Shown here piece by piece: positions 22,886 through 34,913 of a DNA stretch of 64,000 nt (position 1 is the stretch's first letter; the number at the start of each line of letters is the position of its first letter). The translations under genes were made by a program, and so were the position numbers. A model generated the notes under the pieces. It searched no databases. It was not told the origin of the DNA and saw only the letters and a list, made by a program, of their open reading frames with translations. This DNA comes from Erythrophleum ivorense (taxonomy: Eukaryota > Streptophyta > Magnoliopsida > Fabales > Fabaceae): assembly GCA_026724425.1 (NCBI GenBank), contig JAIUCV010001106.1:1-64000 (forward strand), in the 5' to 3' direction.

Positions 22886-25422
22886 ATGTTGCGTCAGCTT
22901 CCGCCAACAGTAACGGCGGATCAAACGCCGGATTGGCTTCCCGTCGGTTGGATTGCTCATTCTACAGTCCTAAAACGCGGTCGCCAAACAAAGGTAACAA
23001 ACTTCACTCTTTACTGTAAAAATTGACTCTTCTCGCTTGTGCTTCTGTCTTCTTTCTTCTTCAAATTCACACTGATTCTTATGCAAAATTTTATCTACTT
23101 TCGTTGGTTTTTGATCCCAATGCAGTCATTTTAAGTTCTCTGTGAAAATCTACGAATAATTCATCATCAATTTGTGAATAATCGACTTCAGATTTGAGAG
23201 AAATTATCTTCAATTTTAGAAATTCGACATCTAATTTGAGAATCCATCATCTTTTTGAAGAAAATCGACCTCTAATTGGGAAAGTTGATGACAATTTTGG
23301 TCAAACATGCAAGGTTTTCAGAATCAATTTTAGAAATCCGACTTCAATTTTGCTAGAAATTATGAAAATTTCATCATCAAATTGAGAAAATTCGACCTAT
23401 AGTTGTTGATTTTTGTAGGCATGTTGATGGATATTTGCAAATGTTATCATTTTTGTAGACGTACACGCATTTGAGAACGGGCAAAAAGTTGTCCACCAAG
23501 GATCAAGTTATTGAGTACATTAAAATGCAGAAAATTCGAGAGGAAAGAGAAATTGGAATCCAGAAAAGGAAAGTAAGACACTTCCAAAGTTGTTGTTTTT
23601 CAACATCGTTTGGTCTGTCATCTGTGCTTATACAATGTTTCTTTCTCTTGTTTTCAGTTAAAAGCCTCTCAAGATAGAGAGGCCGCAACAGAAACGCCTT
23701 TTTGGCTTCAAGATTACTGGAAAACTGGCTCTTATAGGGGAAATCAATCTAATACGGTAATAGCAGAGTAATCTTCGGTCTAGTTAGCTTACACATTTGA
23801 AAGTTGTTTTCTTTTTGTAGATATCTAAGAACATGTCAAATGTTCTTCAACAGACCCATTCAAAGCAACAAGTGTTGGAGAATCAGAACGATATGGAATT
23901 TGAAGCTTCTTCCGATGAAAACGAGGAAACCGGATGTAATCAGATTGTAAGATCTTGGACGGTTTTTTCAATTGAAGTTGTTCTTGTTTAGAATCTTGAA
24001 GCTGATAAAAAGTTAATTTTTTTCATACAAGGCATATATAATTGATGAGTCGGAAGAAGATTTGTCAGAGACTGAATATCTCGAGTACAAATGTTCCCAA
24101 GAGAATGTAGAGACCACTGTAAGTGAATTTCTTCTTTAGTTTTCTTGTGTTTCTTCTCTAACATGTATAGATGGATATGAGTTTTATGTTTTTTCTGTTT
24201 ATCGTAGCTACGGTCACAGCCGGAGAGAATGCAGAAATTGGACTCCAGAGCAATAACGCAATGTGTGTTTGAAGGTAAGTTGAGAAAAAGGGAACCAAAG
24301 AGTAATGTTAGTTGGTTTTATTTGAGTCTATTGCTTCTGAATACTCATAGTTTTGTTTGTCTATATGCAGATGAGGAAATGAGTAGTGACAGTGAAAATA
24401 AACTTCCAGAGGCAAAAGAAGAAGGTTGTAACGAGGCAAATGCTTTGGAACAAGAGGCTCTCACAGAGGAAAACTTGCGTCATGATGCTGTCGTTGAATG
24501 TGGCGATAAGGCGAGGGAGATGCTCCCTGGTTTGACTGGAACATTTAGTATCGAAATCAACCTGGACCAAGAACCGGCTAGTGATCGTTTGGTAGAGAGG
24601 AGTGATTGGAATCAAAGTTGGACAGAAGATTTTAGAACAAGAAACGTTGAGATCAGAGACCAAGACAGTGAGTTGATGCAGCACACAAGTGCCTCATCAA
24701 AGGTTGTTGAAGAGCCTTTGGTGACTCAGGAATCAGGAGATAAGAGTGAAGAGCCTCTTAAGGCTCAGGAAGAAACAGCTAACGAGTCAAGAAGATCAGT
24801 CTTCTTTCCAGACAGAGATGCTCCTTCACATTCTGTACTACTTGCCTTTGGCAATTCTAATGCTGCAGATGATCTCATCAACAACACCATTGATCTTGGT
24901 TTAAACCCCGGTGTTAATACCCCGCAAGAAAAGAAGAACATCAGTGGCTTTAAAAAGCGGGAGAAGAAGAACACGAAAGCATTTCCATCTAAGAGCATCA
25001 AGAAGAAAGACACTGAAAAGCTTGAGAAACGCAAAAGAAAACAGAAGAAACCGCAGGGAGAAGAAAAGGGAAGTTCTTCGAGTGTATCCATGGAGAAAGA
25101 ACCTATTGATTGGCCTAAACCGTGCCCAAACTTCGCATTCGAGCCTATCACAAGATCCTTTCAAGAAGAGGATGACTCTGTAATCCGCAGGTACCTCGAG
25201 CAACACTATACTGCTGCAGGTAATAGTAATAATCTACCTTTACCTGATTTTGGACTGCCTAGCTTCTCCAAGATCAAGATCTCATCACTGAACGAAGAAG
25301 AACCTGAATCCAAGAAAATGAAGTTTTCTGATCCTTCTCCATGTGTACAATTTGCAAGCTCAAGCTTAGATGGTTGCAGTTTCGCCTGTACCACTATGCA
25401 ACAGACAGTTGCAGGAAACTAG
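22886..25422 (+). CDS. Methyl-CpG-binding-domain (MBD) protein
   Basis: Seven exons (22886-22993, 23459-23572, 23658-23756, 23821-23946, 24032-24118, 24208-24274, 24371-25422) join in frame to 550 residues. Residues ~12-75 carry the MBD signature: LPVGWIAHSTVLKRGRQTK, then TYTHLRTGKKLSTKDQVIEY. This includes the WxPxGW-like entry and the Tyr-x-x-Pro/His hairpin seen in plant MBDs. The rest is acidic and then Lys-rich (residues ~375-430, a likely nuclear signal). A C-terminal WPKPCPNFAFEPITRSF block resembles the tails of the larger plant MBD proteins (MBD13-like), from memory. The start at 22886 is the first ATG; an upstream frame opens without ATG. Methyl-DNA binding is not predictable by eye. 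Confidence 0.75.
23140..23400 (+). repeat. Degenerate short repeats in MBD intron 1
   Basis: Intron 1 of the MBD gene contains about eight imperfect ~25-base units built on AAATCGACYTCAATTTTGAG and variants (for example near 23185, 23215, 23260 and 23330). They do not disturb the splice sites. Confidence 0.5.
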
Positions 25423-27435
25423 ATGAGACAGCGAGGCTTCACAAGCTCTGTATGTATGTATGTGCCTAATAACTGTAACTTATGTTCATAAACGACTTTA
25501 ACAGTTCTGTTGTATCTGCACAGAAAACTGAACTGTGTAACTATAAACCAGGGTTTATTAGTATGGATGTATGTGTGTATATGTATTTTCAGTGTTACAA
25601 GCTACAACTTACAACTAATCAACCTAGTTACACTTACACCACTTTGATTGGTGTTTGTGTAATCTAAAGTCTAAACACAAACAGTAGACAAACACAAAAC
25701 AGGGGATTGGGCCTGGACCCTCTGATTCGATTTTGGTTTAGCTCTGGTTTCTCTAACCAAGATGTCCGACTCCTCCCAGTGCACGTACTTTCCTCCCTAA
25801 CCAAAAAGGAGAAACCAAATGGATATTAAATAAAAGTTATTTTACCTTTACCTTGCTGTCGAAGTTACTTGAGTCCTAGTTGCCACGAGCACCCCATCCG
25901 AGGCAAGCCCTAAAACCTCTACAACATCTCCCAAGACTAACGAAAAAAACGGAACTGCTTCAACAACTCTTGAACCTCCGGCGGCAAGGGAGCTTTTACG
26001 GGAGCCAGTGAAGCCGCCTCCGATTTTGCGTTATGGGATAATATTCAAATCGATTTCCTTGACCAAGATGTCCGACTCCTCTACTACTGTTAATATGGGC
26101 AGCCCAGACCCGTATACATATTGCCCATTTAAGCCCGAGTCCGTTTAAACCATAGTCCGTGTAAATTTGTGTTTATTTAAGCCCATTTAGTTTTAAGCCC
26201 GTCGGGCTAATGTCGGCCCATTGAAGCCCATGTGTATGTTTTTTTTTTTACGAATTCAAATTGAAAGAAAACGTGTCTGGATTTAAACTTGTAAAAAGTC
26301 TGTAGAAAACAATATTCAGAAGACAGTAAATACAAGAAGCAGCATTTGAGTTTAAACTTGTAAAAAGTAAAAAGTCTGTGAGATCAATACAAGAAGACAC
26401 TTCCATCAGTTAACTTCCCCTGCAGGAAGAAGAAGAAGAAGATTACATTCAATATCGCCTAAAGAAGAAGACTACATTCATGATTCATTTGTCTCAGAAC
26501 TGCAAGCAACCAATGATAATAATGGAGGTATACACTTCAAGAACTAAGAAACATGAAGAATTGCAGAGAGAGACAGAGATGACTGCAATGTTTTCTGGAT
26601 GATTTTATTCACAAGAACCAATACATCGTTATATTATATACAGAGCTAAGCAAATCTAGTTTCCTAAAAGGACATATTCTCAATTACTATACAAGAGTAG
26701 TACAAAGGAAAGAGAACCAATGATAATAATGGAGGTATACACTTCAAGAACTAAGAAACATATCATTCTAGTCCAAGCCCAACTAACAAATGCCTCCACG
26801 AACTGAAGTTTCACAATGAGAACTACATGTACCAGAGCAAAACTGAGACACAAAAGTAGTAACACTACAGCAGAAATCATAAGCTCGCTGCTAGTACCAA
26901 TGCTCATACACTAAATTTAAACAGTAAGTGGCATCTATGAATAGCTTATGGATTACATGGACTCGCCTTTCGAAGAAACATGATACATAAGTGAGCCTAT
27001 CATCTTAGTTAAAGTCTAAGTACCAAAAGAGTATGGAAGCAAGACGAGTTCGTTTTCAATCCTAAAGCAAACACAAACTAAGCAAAACACTAAGCAATCC
27101 TAGAACAACCTTATTCTTGAAACAAGTTTATACCTCATGGTATATTTGAATCTCATGAGCTACTCACTGTATTTCTAGCATTTTCAATGCTGTCTCATTA
27201 GTATCTTCTACGGTACCTATAATTCAAAATGTCAATTTACTGAAAAGAATTTTGTAACTATAAACTGTTTTGTAAATAAGTCTTACTTTCATATTCTTCA
27301 TAACGGCATAGCCAATTCCTAGTGCATAATAAAGCTTTAGTCCCAAATTCTTGAGTTCTTGACCAATGGGACTAGAATTCTTGACTCAAGAATTTAAAAG
27401 ATTTATATTAAGTTCGGAGTTTGAATTTCATAGTT
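25423..27435. other. Intergenic region with gene fragments and direct repeats
   Basis: No complete gene was found. ACCAAGATGTCCGACTCCTC occurs twice, at about 25757 and 26064. An open stretch between them (about 25880-26150) could be a gene remnant that I do not recognise. Around 26095-26230, repeated GGGCC/GCCCA/AAGCCC motifs resemble terminal sequence of old DNA transposons. A 47-bp direct repeat is at 26508-26554 and 26715-26761. Confidence 0.4.
26508..26761 (+). repeat. 47-bp direct repeat, 207 bp apart
   Basis: The stretch starting AACCAATGATAATAATGGAG is present at 26508-26554 and 26715-26761 with no mismatch that I can see. The ~160 bases between copies include no obvious element ends, so a local duplication is as likely as insertion. 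Confidence 0.7.
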
Positions 27436-28137
27436 ACAACTGTTGGAACTTAAATTAACAAGCGAGATTGAGTCACTTTTCCGGTGTCTTTTCCGGCAAG
27501 GTCGTTGCCCAGAATTACCGGATTATGAGCTCATTAGAAAGCTTGTAGTATGGACTACAACTTGGAATGCTCATATGATAAATTTGAAGAATTGGTGAAT
27601 GAGAAATTGTTTGGTCAAAGTGTGATGTGAGAAACATAACAAGTTTTGTCCCACATTGGAAGTTGAGAGATTTTCTCTCTACTATATAATAATATAACAC
27701 ATCATGGTTGATTATCAACAACATACATGGAGTGATAGATGGACCGACCACGCGCGCACCACCACCACCACCGAACTGCACCGCATCGTGGGCTTGGGTT
27801 TGGGTTTGGGCTTGGGCTTGGGCTTTGGCAGGGGCAATTGGACCTTCGGTCCATAAGTTAGTTCTCTTTGGGGTCTCGAGAGTTATTCATAGAATCTCGT
27901 GTTCGTCAGACTACGATTTGGGTGTTTCATATCGTTTTCATATACGGTTTTATCCTGGGATTCGTAATCGTATCGAACCGTCACACTACGGACGATTTTT
28001 CGAATTAAGAAAAGAGAGAAATTTCGACTCCGTTTTTCATACGCGTTTTAAGAATCAGGTTTTATTTATCTTTCTTAATTCGTACTTATATTTTGTATTT
28101 AGTATTTTCAGTTCCGTTTTTGCGGTCCTACAACAAC
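27436..28137 (+). mobile_element. Solo LTR, Copia-like
   Basis: A 692-bp sequence at 27441-28132 begins TGTTGG and ends CCTACA. It is flanked on both sides by the 5-bp repeat ACAAC (27436-27440 and 28133-28137). The internal TTTTGTCCCACATTGGA is a familiar motif of plant Copia LTRs. No primer-binding site or gag/pol sequence follows. The simplest reading is a full element lost by LTR-LTR recombination. The open frame across it (from about 27708) has no family resemblance. Confidence 0.7.
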
Positions 28138-29197
28138 CTAATATATGGAAAGTTTATGGTAACATTCATAGTGGTGCAAGTAAAACCGTCAATCGTCGTT
28201 TTATATATTGCGAAAGAATCATCTATCGTAAGTATGGTATAAATAGAACCGTCTATCGTGGATCTATGATAAGATGCAGTTTTTACATTTACAAAAATTG
28301 GCTTGAAGTTAATAATAAAATATCATAGAAAGGTCAATATCTCACATTACAAGCAAATCATTGCGAGATAACACCGATGTTTTTAGTTTAATCAGTCACT
28401 ACATGGATAATTCATTAATATTCATCTCATAACAATAAAACATATTCGTTTTATTAGTTTATGGACCCTGACACTTTTAATAAATTATTAAATCTATTGT
28501 TATTCAAAAAGTTTGAATTTTAATAATTTTAGACTCCATAATATAGTTTTTTTGTTGGTACATAAATTTTAAATAATTTAACTCATAAATCAAAACTTTT
28601 AAAATACTATCCTTTATCTTAAAGTTATAATAGTTAAATATTTTAATGAATTTTCTAGATATAAAATTTCCTAGCACTTTACAAATCTAACAATTTTCTC
28701 CAATTTCTAAAGTCAGTCAACTATATAAAATTCATTTCCCAAAAACCCCATTAATAAAAAATAAAAAATAAAACTCATTCGTTTAAAACCCCACAAAAAC
28801 AAATTCTTCTTATTTTTCAATGAGCGTACACAACACGCGTCGTCACAAAACGGAATCCGATTTGCGTTTCCTCAATCTCAGCCGTTAGATCCCCAAATGC
28901 CGCATCTGTTCCTCCGGGTGGTGGATAAAACCCTTTGGGTCCATTTTTGACTTTTGTGACAGAGAAATATTAATATTATATTTACCCTATATTATTCCAT
29001 TTAAAAAACATTTTAAACGAAGAAACAAATATAATAAATAAATAAATATTCATTTTGGTTAGATTCTCGACGTCCTCCTTTTTTTTTCTTTTCTATAAGA
29101 ACCGACCGACCCGAGAAAGAAGAGTTGTTAAATCTCATCAATCATCATCAGATCAAATCAAAACACAGAAGAAAGAAGAAATCAACGGTGAACGAAA
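28138..29197 (+). promoter_or_regulatory. Intergenic spacer and TRX h promoter/leader
   Basis: No gene was found. AT-rich DNA runs to about 28780. Then a more complex proximal region contains ACGCGTCGTCAC (about 28830) and a long A/G-rich leader just before the thioredoxin start at 29198. Confidence 0.4.
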
Positions 29198-30121
29198 ATG
29201 GCCGGAGAAGGAGAAGTCATCGCTTGCCACAACATCACCGAGTGGGAGGAGAAGTTCAAGGCCGCCAAAGAATCGAAGAAACTGGTACCTTTTCCTCTTC
29301 TCTCCTTGTAAATTTCTGTTTAAATCTACGATTACGCTGATTTTCGTGTCAAATTCCTGTCTAGTGTTGTTTGATAGTTTCTGATTTGGATATGAGATGA
29401 TCCAGGTTTAGGTTTGAATATGATCTGGTTTCATACCCGAATCGAGTTTTAGGGTTCCTTTACGGCGTGGAGGATTAATATGAACCCTAATTGTTCGATT
29501 GAAACTTTAGAACCTCCGGATCTGAGAAATCAAAACCCTAGTAGCTCGGTAGAAATTTCAAACTCAGTTCATAAAAGTAGAATTACATGTTGTGTGAAAT
29601 CGCAAACTCAATTCGCTGCTATACTTTGTAGAAATCACATGAAAATGGCCTTTCGTTTCTCTGATTCTCACATTTGTTCTCGTAATTAACCCATTTTGTG
29701 TATCTATTGGTTGTATTATCTACCAATTTAGCTTTTTTTCTTGGCTAATTGAACACAGATTGTGATAGACTTCACAGCAACATGGTGCCCACCTTGCCGT
29801 TTCATTGCACCAATCTTTGCAGAGTACGCCAAGAATTTCCTTGACGTAGTGTTCTTCAAGGTCGACGTAGACCAATTGGCTGTGAGTTTTTTCAATCAAT
29901 CTTCCAATCTCCAAACAGAAACACCAACGTAAATAGGTCTTTAACTTTTTCATGTTTGTGTGTTTCTTCAGACTGTTGCTAAGCAATTCGAAGTTGAGGC
30001 AATGCCAACGTTTATCTACATGAGGGAAGATCAGATCCTCGATAAGATTGTTGGAGCTTCGAAAGACGACATCCACGCCAAGCTTGTGAAGCACTCGGTT
30101 CCTGCCGTCGCTTCAGCTTGA
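29198..30121 (+). CDS. TRX3: h-type thioredoxin (TRX h3-like)
   Basis: Three exons (29198-29284, 29759-29881, 29972-30121) join in frame to 119 residues. The start is MAGEGEVIACHNITEWEEKF. The active site WCPPC is at 38-42, preceded by VIDFTATW, and the cis-proline motif AMPTF lies in exon 3. WCPPC, rather than WCGPC, is the hallmark of the Arabidopsis h1/h3/h4/h5 group. No signal peptide is present, consistent with a cytosolic disulfide reductase. h3 forms can also act as a holdase chaperone on heat or oxidation. It matches At5g42980 by position. Confidence 0.93.
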
Positions 30122-30652
30122 TTATCTCATCATCCACCTCGTGTGCGCGCTTTTCGCTCTTATCTTATTTGCTATCGTATGTTTGGTGTTTAATAAAATC
30201 TTTGTCGACAATTTCACCTTAATGTGCCTCTGTGTTGTGGCTGCAACAAGGCTTGGATTGTTGATAAATGTTGAAGACTAAATAACTTTGCAGCTTTGCT
30301 AAGTTTTAATGTTAACTTAATATTGTTATGTCTTAATTATTCGGTTTATCTGACTTTCTAGTGTTTTGAGTAAAGTGCAATTTGCTTTTTCTACGTTTGT
30401 ACGCATCAAAATCTTTGTTTAATCGTCTTGATTTGGAGTTCTTATAGATGTTTTAGGTAGCAGCACTTTAAGATCATGGTTAGGTTACATAAAGATCATA
30501 ATTTGTATTACGAATCACACTTTGTAGATGTTGAGGTTATGTGAATGATGAAATCAACATTTCGAACTATAAATATTTGGGTAAAGACTCACTTATGTGT
30601 AAAATATGCATATCCATCAACACAAAAAGTATTCAAATCCTGAGAGTCTTTA

Positions 30653-31984
30653 GAGCACCTGCATCGCAGGATTTTTAAAAAAAGAAAAAAATTATGGACT
30701 TATCTAGGTGTCACAGAAACCCGGCTGAACCGTCTCTCGGAGAAGAAGTTTTGGAAACGCTTCTAAAATTACTGTAGCAAACACGTGTCGCTTAGACAAA
30801 CCACCACCAACCTTCCTCTCTCTCTCTTTCCCCACCGTTTTGATCAGAGTGGGGAAAGGAAAGAAGCGACAGACGAAATCAGTTAGTTACGACGGAGAAG
30901 ACGAAGGCGATGGCGACGGATACGTCGACGACGCAATCATACAGCGAGCAATGGTACTAGTAAAATCTTCTTCTCGGATAAAGGAGTCCTCAAGGATAAA
31001 GGAGTCTATATCCTGGTAAAATCTTCTTCTCAGATGTTATAAACATGTATTTCTGTTTGTGGTAGTGTACATCGATTTTAAATAATTTCTCTGCAGATTA
31101 CATATGGAGCTCCGAATTACCGTCTTCGGCTGTTTGAAGAATCATGCTCTTGGACAACCAAACTGCATGTCATAGGTCTAGCTACAATTAAGAAATCATT
31201 ATTATACTGATTCGTATTTGGGAATATGCCTCTTGTTAGTCTTGTAAATATTTGTGGATTACAAGTTCCTTTGTTTCTGCTATACTAAGACTTGCTGTGT
31301 TTTTTTTTGTTTCCCCTGCCAGACAAAAGTTTAACCGAACAACCACTAGAAACGCCAAAATGGGAACTCACGAAACCTATTTCTCTAAATGCCGAGGAAA
31401 ATTCAGTGGAATCGGCAATTGGCAATAGCCCTGATGTCCATTACATCTATGTCTGTACTAAGGTGTGTCCCTCATTGCTTTCTATTGGCTTTTTTTTAAT
31501 CAAAATAACCATTTGCATCTGGCTTTATCCCATGATCAATCAACTTTGCCATGTAAAAGATAAAAGAAAGTCTAGATCATGCAAAAATCTCATCCTTGAA
31601 CTAGGTCTGAGTTTCACCGGTGTCTATGTTCATTTGTTTTGTCTCAGGATGAGTCGTTGAAGAAGACGGAGGTAGACGCTACCTCAAGTCATGAATGAGA
31701 GAATCTTTTTGTGCCCTTTGCTTCGAACATATAGTCATGAAGATCATCATACTTTGGATTCATATTTACTCCGTAATTAGATAAATGGTCCATCATACGT
31801 ATACAATGTTTATAAAACTTTAAAAAAAAAAAATTTCAAACTTTAAAGAACCCCTTCATGGGTTCTACAATGTGGACATAACACATTCAACAATTTTCAG
31901 AAACTTCTACACTTAAATTAATAATATAATTATTATTATAAAATGCATTAGAGACTCTGATGAGTCTCATGGATGCGGATGCTC
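30653..31984 (+). mobile_element. PIF/Harbinger-like element with TTA target duplication
   Basis: The left end GAGCACCTGCATCGCAG and the right end (GAGCATCCGCATCCATGAG on the minus strand) form imperfect terminal inverted repeats. TTA flanks both sides (30650-30652 and 31985-31987). A TWA target duplication and a GAGCATxxGCAT-type terminus fit PIF/Harbinger elements. The interior carries no transposase that I can recognise, so it is non-autonomous. It does carry gene-like exons, listed separately. Confidence 0.65.
30910..31698 (+). pseudogene. Gene-like exons inside the Harbinger-like element
   Basis: ATG at 30910 starts MATDTSTTQSYSEQW. Later segments read ITYGAPNYRLRLFEE (about 31100) and DKSLTEQPLETPKWELTKP (31322-31460), then DESLKKTEVDATSSHE and a stop at 31698. 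Plausible splice sites separate them, for example GTGTGTCC after 31462 and CAG before 31651. I did not obtain one unambiguous full-length join and recognise no domain. It could be the element's own decayed second ORF or a captured host gene fragment. Calling it a functional gene is not justified. Confidence 0.4.
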
Positions 31985-31987
31985 TTA

Positions 31988-32945
31988 AGACTCCAATTAG
32001 TCTCCTTCACCAACTTCAGTTAGCATCTCACACTTGAATATGAACAACTAGTAGCAGTTTGCACGGTGGTACGTTATTTTTGAGAAATAAATAGCCGATG
32101 GTGGTAGGTAATAAAATCCTAATAATAAAATGCATTTAATAAAATTATCCATAGCACAGTAGCACGGGATACATTTTTTTATCGTTTCAGTTTATGTTTG
32201 TTTAGATTTGTTTAGATTATTTTTGTTTTTCGATTCATTTTATTTTTGTATGAAGGAACATGTGAACCGATCAATTAATAAATTCGATTTATTGTTTGAA
32301 CTATCCGCCAGAAGCATGTATAATATTATATTATATATATCATGAAACACCACACATAAAATTAAGTATGTAACTTTCACCGGAAACTGAACCCGCCGGA
32401 AAAATCCAAACCGAAATTTTAAAAAATCCGAACGTTTTTAATATTTCTAAACTGAAAACTCAAAACCTGTAAAATCATAGTATTAAAAATGTTTTAGATA
32501 ATATAACATTTAATACATAATTTAAATTAGTCCGAATTTAATACATTTTAACTGAACTATTCATTATATTGGAGTCAAATTAGGGTATGGTTCGATTTAA
32601 GTTGTTAGAAGATCCGCGACCCATTCCAAAACCATTCGGGTGAGTAGTTAATGAGTTAACTCAACTCTTTTTTTAATACAAAATTATCCCAAATACAATT
32701 TTTATTTGTTTTGACTAAAATCTCCATGAGAGGACAAAATCAGGTGGTGTTAAATCAGGTGTGAGTCCACACTGAAACATCTCAGATGTGTTTTATACAC
32801 AATAATACACACAGAAGAAGACAACGTGGAGGAAATTGCAATTAGTGCTATTATCAGTCTGTGGGAAATGATGTAGACCTCTCTGTTTTGTTGATTTATA
32901 ATTGAAAGGAGACATCGTCTTCAGATTTTCAATTCATCATCATAT
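31988..32945. other. Intergenic AT-rich spacer
   Basis: No coding exon or clear repeat was seen. It separates the Harbinger-like element from the 3' end of the E2 gene. Confidence 0.5.
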
Positions 32946-34427
32946 TCAAACCTTGTCGTCATGGAACCACCACCTTGTCTCTTTAGGAGACCTTCCGTTC
33001 TTGCAGTTCTTCACATACCGGTCATTATCAGTCGGGCGTTGCTGAGACAAAGATAGAGATGGATAATTAGAGATGGTAAGAGGTTTGTGTGGATGGGATC
33101 AAAGGGTTAGTTTTGTCGATAATACAAATCACAAAGTATGGGTGTTCAAAAATCTGGAAACCTTTTCGGGTGAACTGGATAGCATTGAGAGAATGCTGAT
33201 GCACACTGAGCTTACTGTCATTGCTGGAGACCATGAGTCGTAGAGAATATCTGCAAAATAATCAAGACTATGAGGCGTAATCAAGACTATGAATTGTTTT
33301 GTGAAAACAACACAACATAAATGTGAAACCCTATAGGATGTAGCTAGGAATATGGTTTCTGCGTCATTCAGAGAACAAAAAGAAGACTCTGTACAAGTTA
33401 ATGGACCAAAAGAGAGTTGAATATAGTGAAGAAAAAAAAGATAGATATGGTAGTTTAGGACTCTTGAGGGATAATTATATTGCTTCTCTTTTGGCCACAT
33501 TACACTCCTTGAGCAACCTAAACCAAGACTAATAATAACAAACAAAAATGTAATGTTCTGAGCAAAATTACAGAATGCAGAAAGAGGCACACACACACAA
33601 CTTGAGTTAGTATTTCAGAGAGAAACCAAAATCAAGAGTATATAAAGAGTGAAGAAACAAAAAGTACCTAAACAAATATGTCCATTGCTGTAAATATGTG
33701 GATGTAGCGGTGCCGGTGGAACAAAAATTACCTGCTCAAACAACTAACTGATGAAATCAGAACAATACTCTTTTCAGCTAATATTCATCATCTCAATCTA
33801 ATTGTATCAAGGTGAAACATGAACACTTCTGGTTCAACTAATTTAGTTTACAAAAAAGCCACATTAGATTATGAGGCCCCTTAATCACAAAATTCTTAGA
33901 ACAAATTCACGTTTTGAGGCCAATAACGACACAAAGATCCCTTATAAAATCCAAACAGAAAGAAATGAGAAAAACTTGCCTGAGGAGATTCCATGGGGTA
34001 ATGTTCAGGAAAATCAACCTGAAGCTTGTAAGTTTCATTAGCGTAGAGCGTGCCTGGTGCTCCTGTTACCTCTATTATCCATCTTACACAACACAAAGAA
34101 CACAGTGGTTTCTATCAATATTCCGAAATTAAAAGACAAAATTGATCAGACGCAAATGAGATTTTTTTTTTTTTTTTTTTTGGGTTTCGTAATAATTACT
34201 TTTGAAGATTATCAGTAACTTTGTGGTTAAACCCAGTCGGAGGATTTACTTGCCACTCTGATAACTCCTTTTGTAGCCTATTACACGCGATCTTGCTTAA
34301 CGCCTACGCATCATCATCATCAACGTAATTCTCTCAATATTTCAAAAAATCAGAATCCGATACACAAATCAAAAGAGAGAGAGAGAGAGAGAGAGACCTT
34401 GCGTGAAGGAGACGAAGAGCTGGTCAT
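32946..34427 (-). CDS. UBC18: Ubiquitin-conjugating enzyme E2, UBC16/17/18 type
   Basis: Six exons (34427-34398, 34303-34200, 34082-33980, 33731-33668, 33250-33162, 33041-32946) join in frame to 161 residues, the expected length. The N-terminus is MTSSSSPSRK, followed by ALSKIACNRLQKELSEWQ. The UBC fold continues with YPMESPQ and PLHPHIYSNGHICLDIL, whose Cys is the ubiquitin-accepting residue. The C-terminus is TRWWFHDDKV. Where other E2s have HPN, this class carries HPH. Intron 3 has a GC donor (CAG then GCAAGT at 33979). It matches At5g42990 by position. It transfers ubiquitin from E1 to substrates with an E3; the physiological targets are not evident. Confidence 0.92.
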
Positions 34428-34913
34428 GGCGGAAAGAGACGGAGAAAGAGACAGACACACAGAGAGATGGTCTTGCTTCTACTTTGTCTGGACTTTTCCT
34501 CTATTCGAATATTAAAAAAGAAAGAAAGTGATGAAAAAAAAAACAAAAAAAAAACAAAAACCTTTTTCGGCCACAAGAAAAGACACGTGAAAGAGTCAAA
34601 ATTACAAAATAACCACTTCAATTGGACGGCTCTAAATCCTTCCTCCGCGTTTACACGTGTCGAAAATCCTTAACCGCCTTAGCTTTTTGACTCCAGAGAC
34701 ATCGAAGAGTCGATTATATTAAATATTTAAATACTTTTTTTATTTCTTATATTTATGGACTAATTAAAATAACACAACATTCTCTACAACTCGATTGTCT
34801 TCTGCTAACAGTCGTACGAAGAAGAGTACTTACCATTTTCAAGACACAGTACTACAAACAATTATACGTCCACATCTATATAAAACGGTGTAGCTTTATT
34901 TTTTTATAACATT

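Noticed and set aside
27708..28328. 206-codon frame inside the LTR-like region
   Set aside because: It crosses the inferred LTR boundary, begins with Pro repeats and then Arg/Phe/Tyr noise, and has no domain.
29480..29689. 69-codon frame in TRX h3 intron 1
   Set aside because: Lies entirely inside a clean GT-AG intron of the thioredoxin gene.
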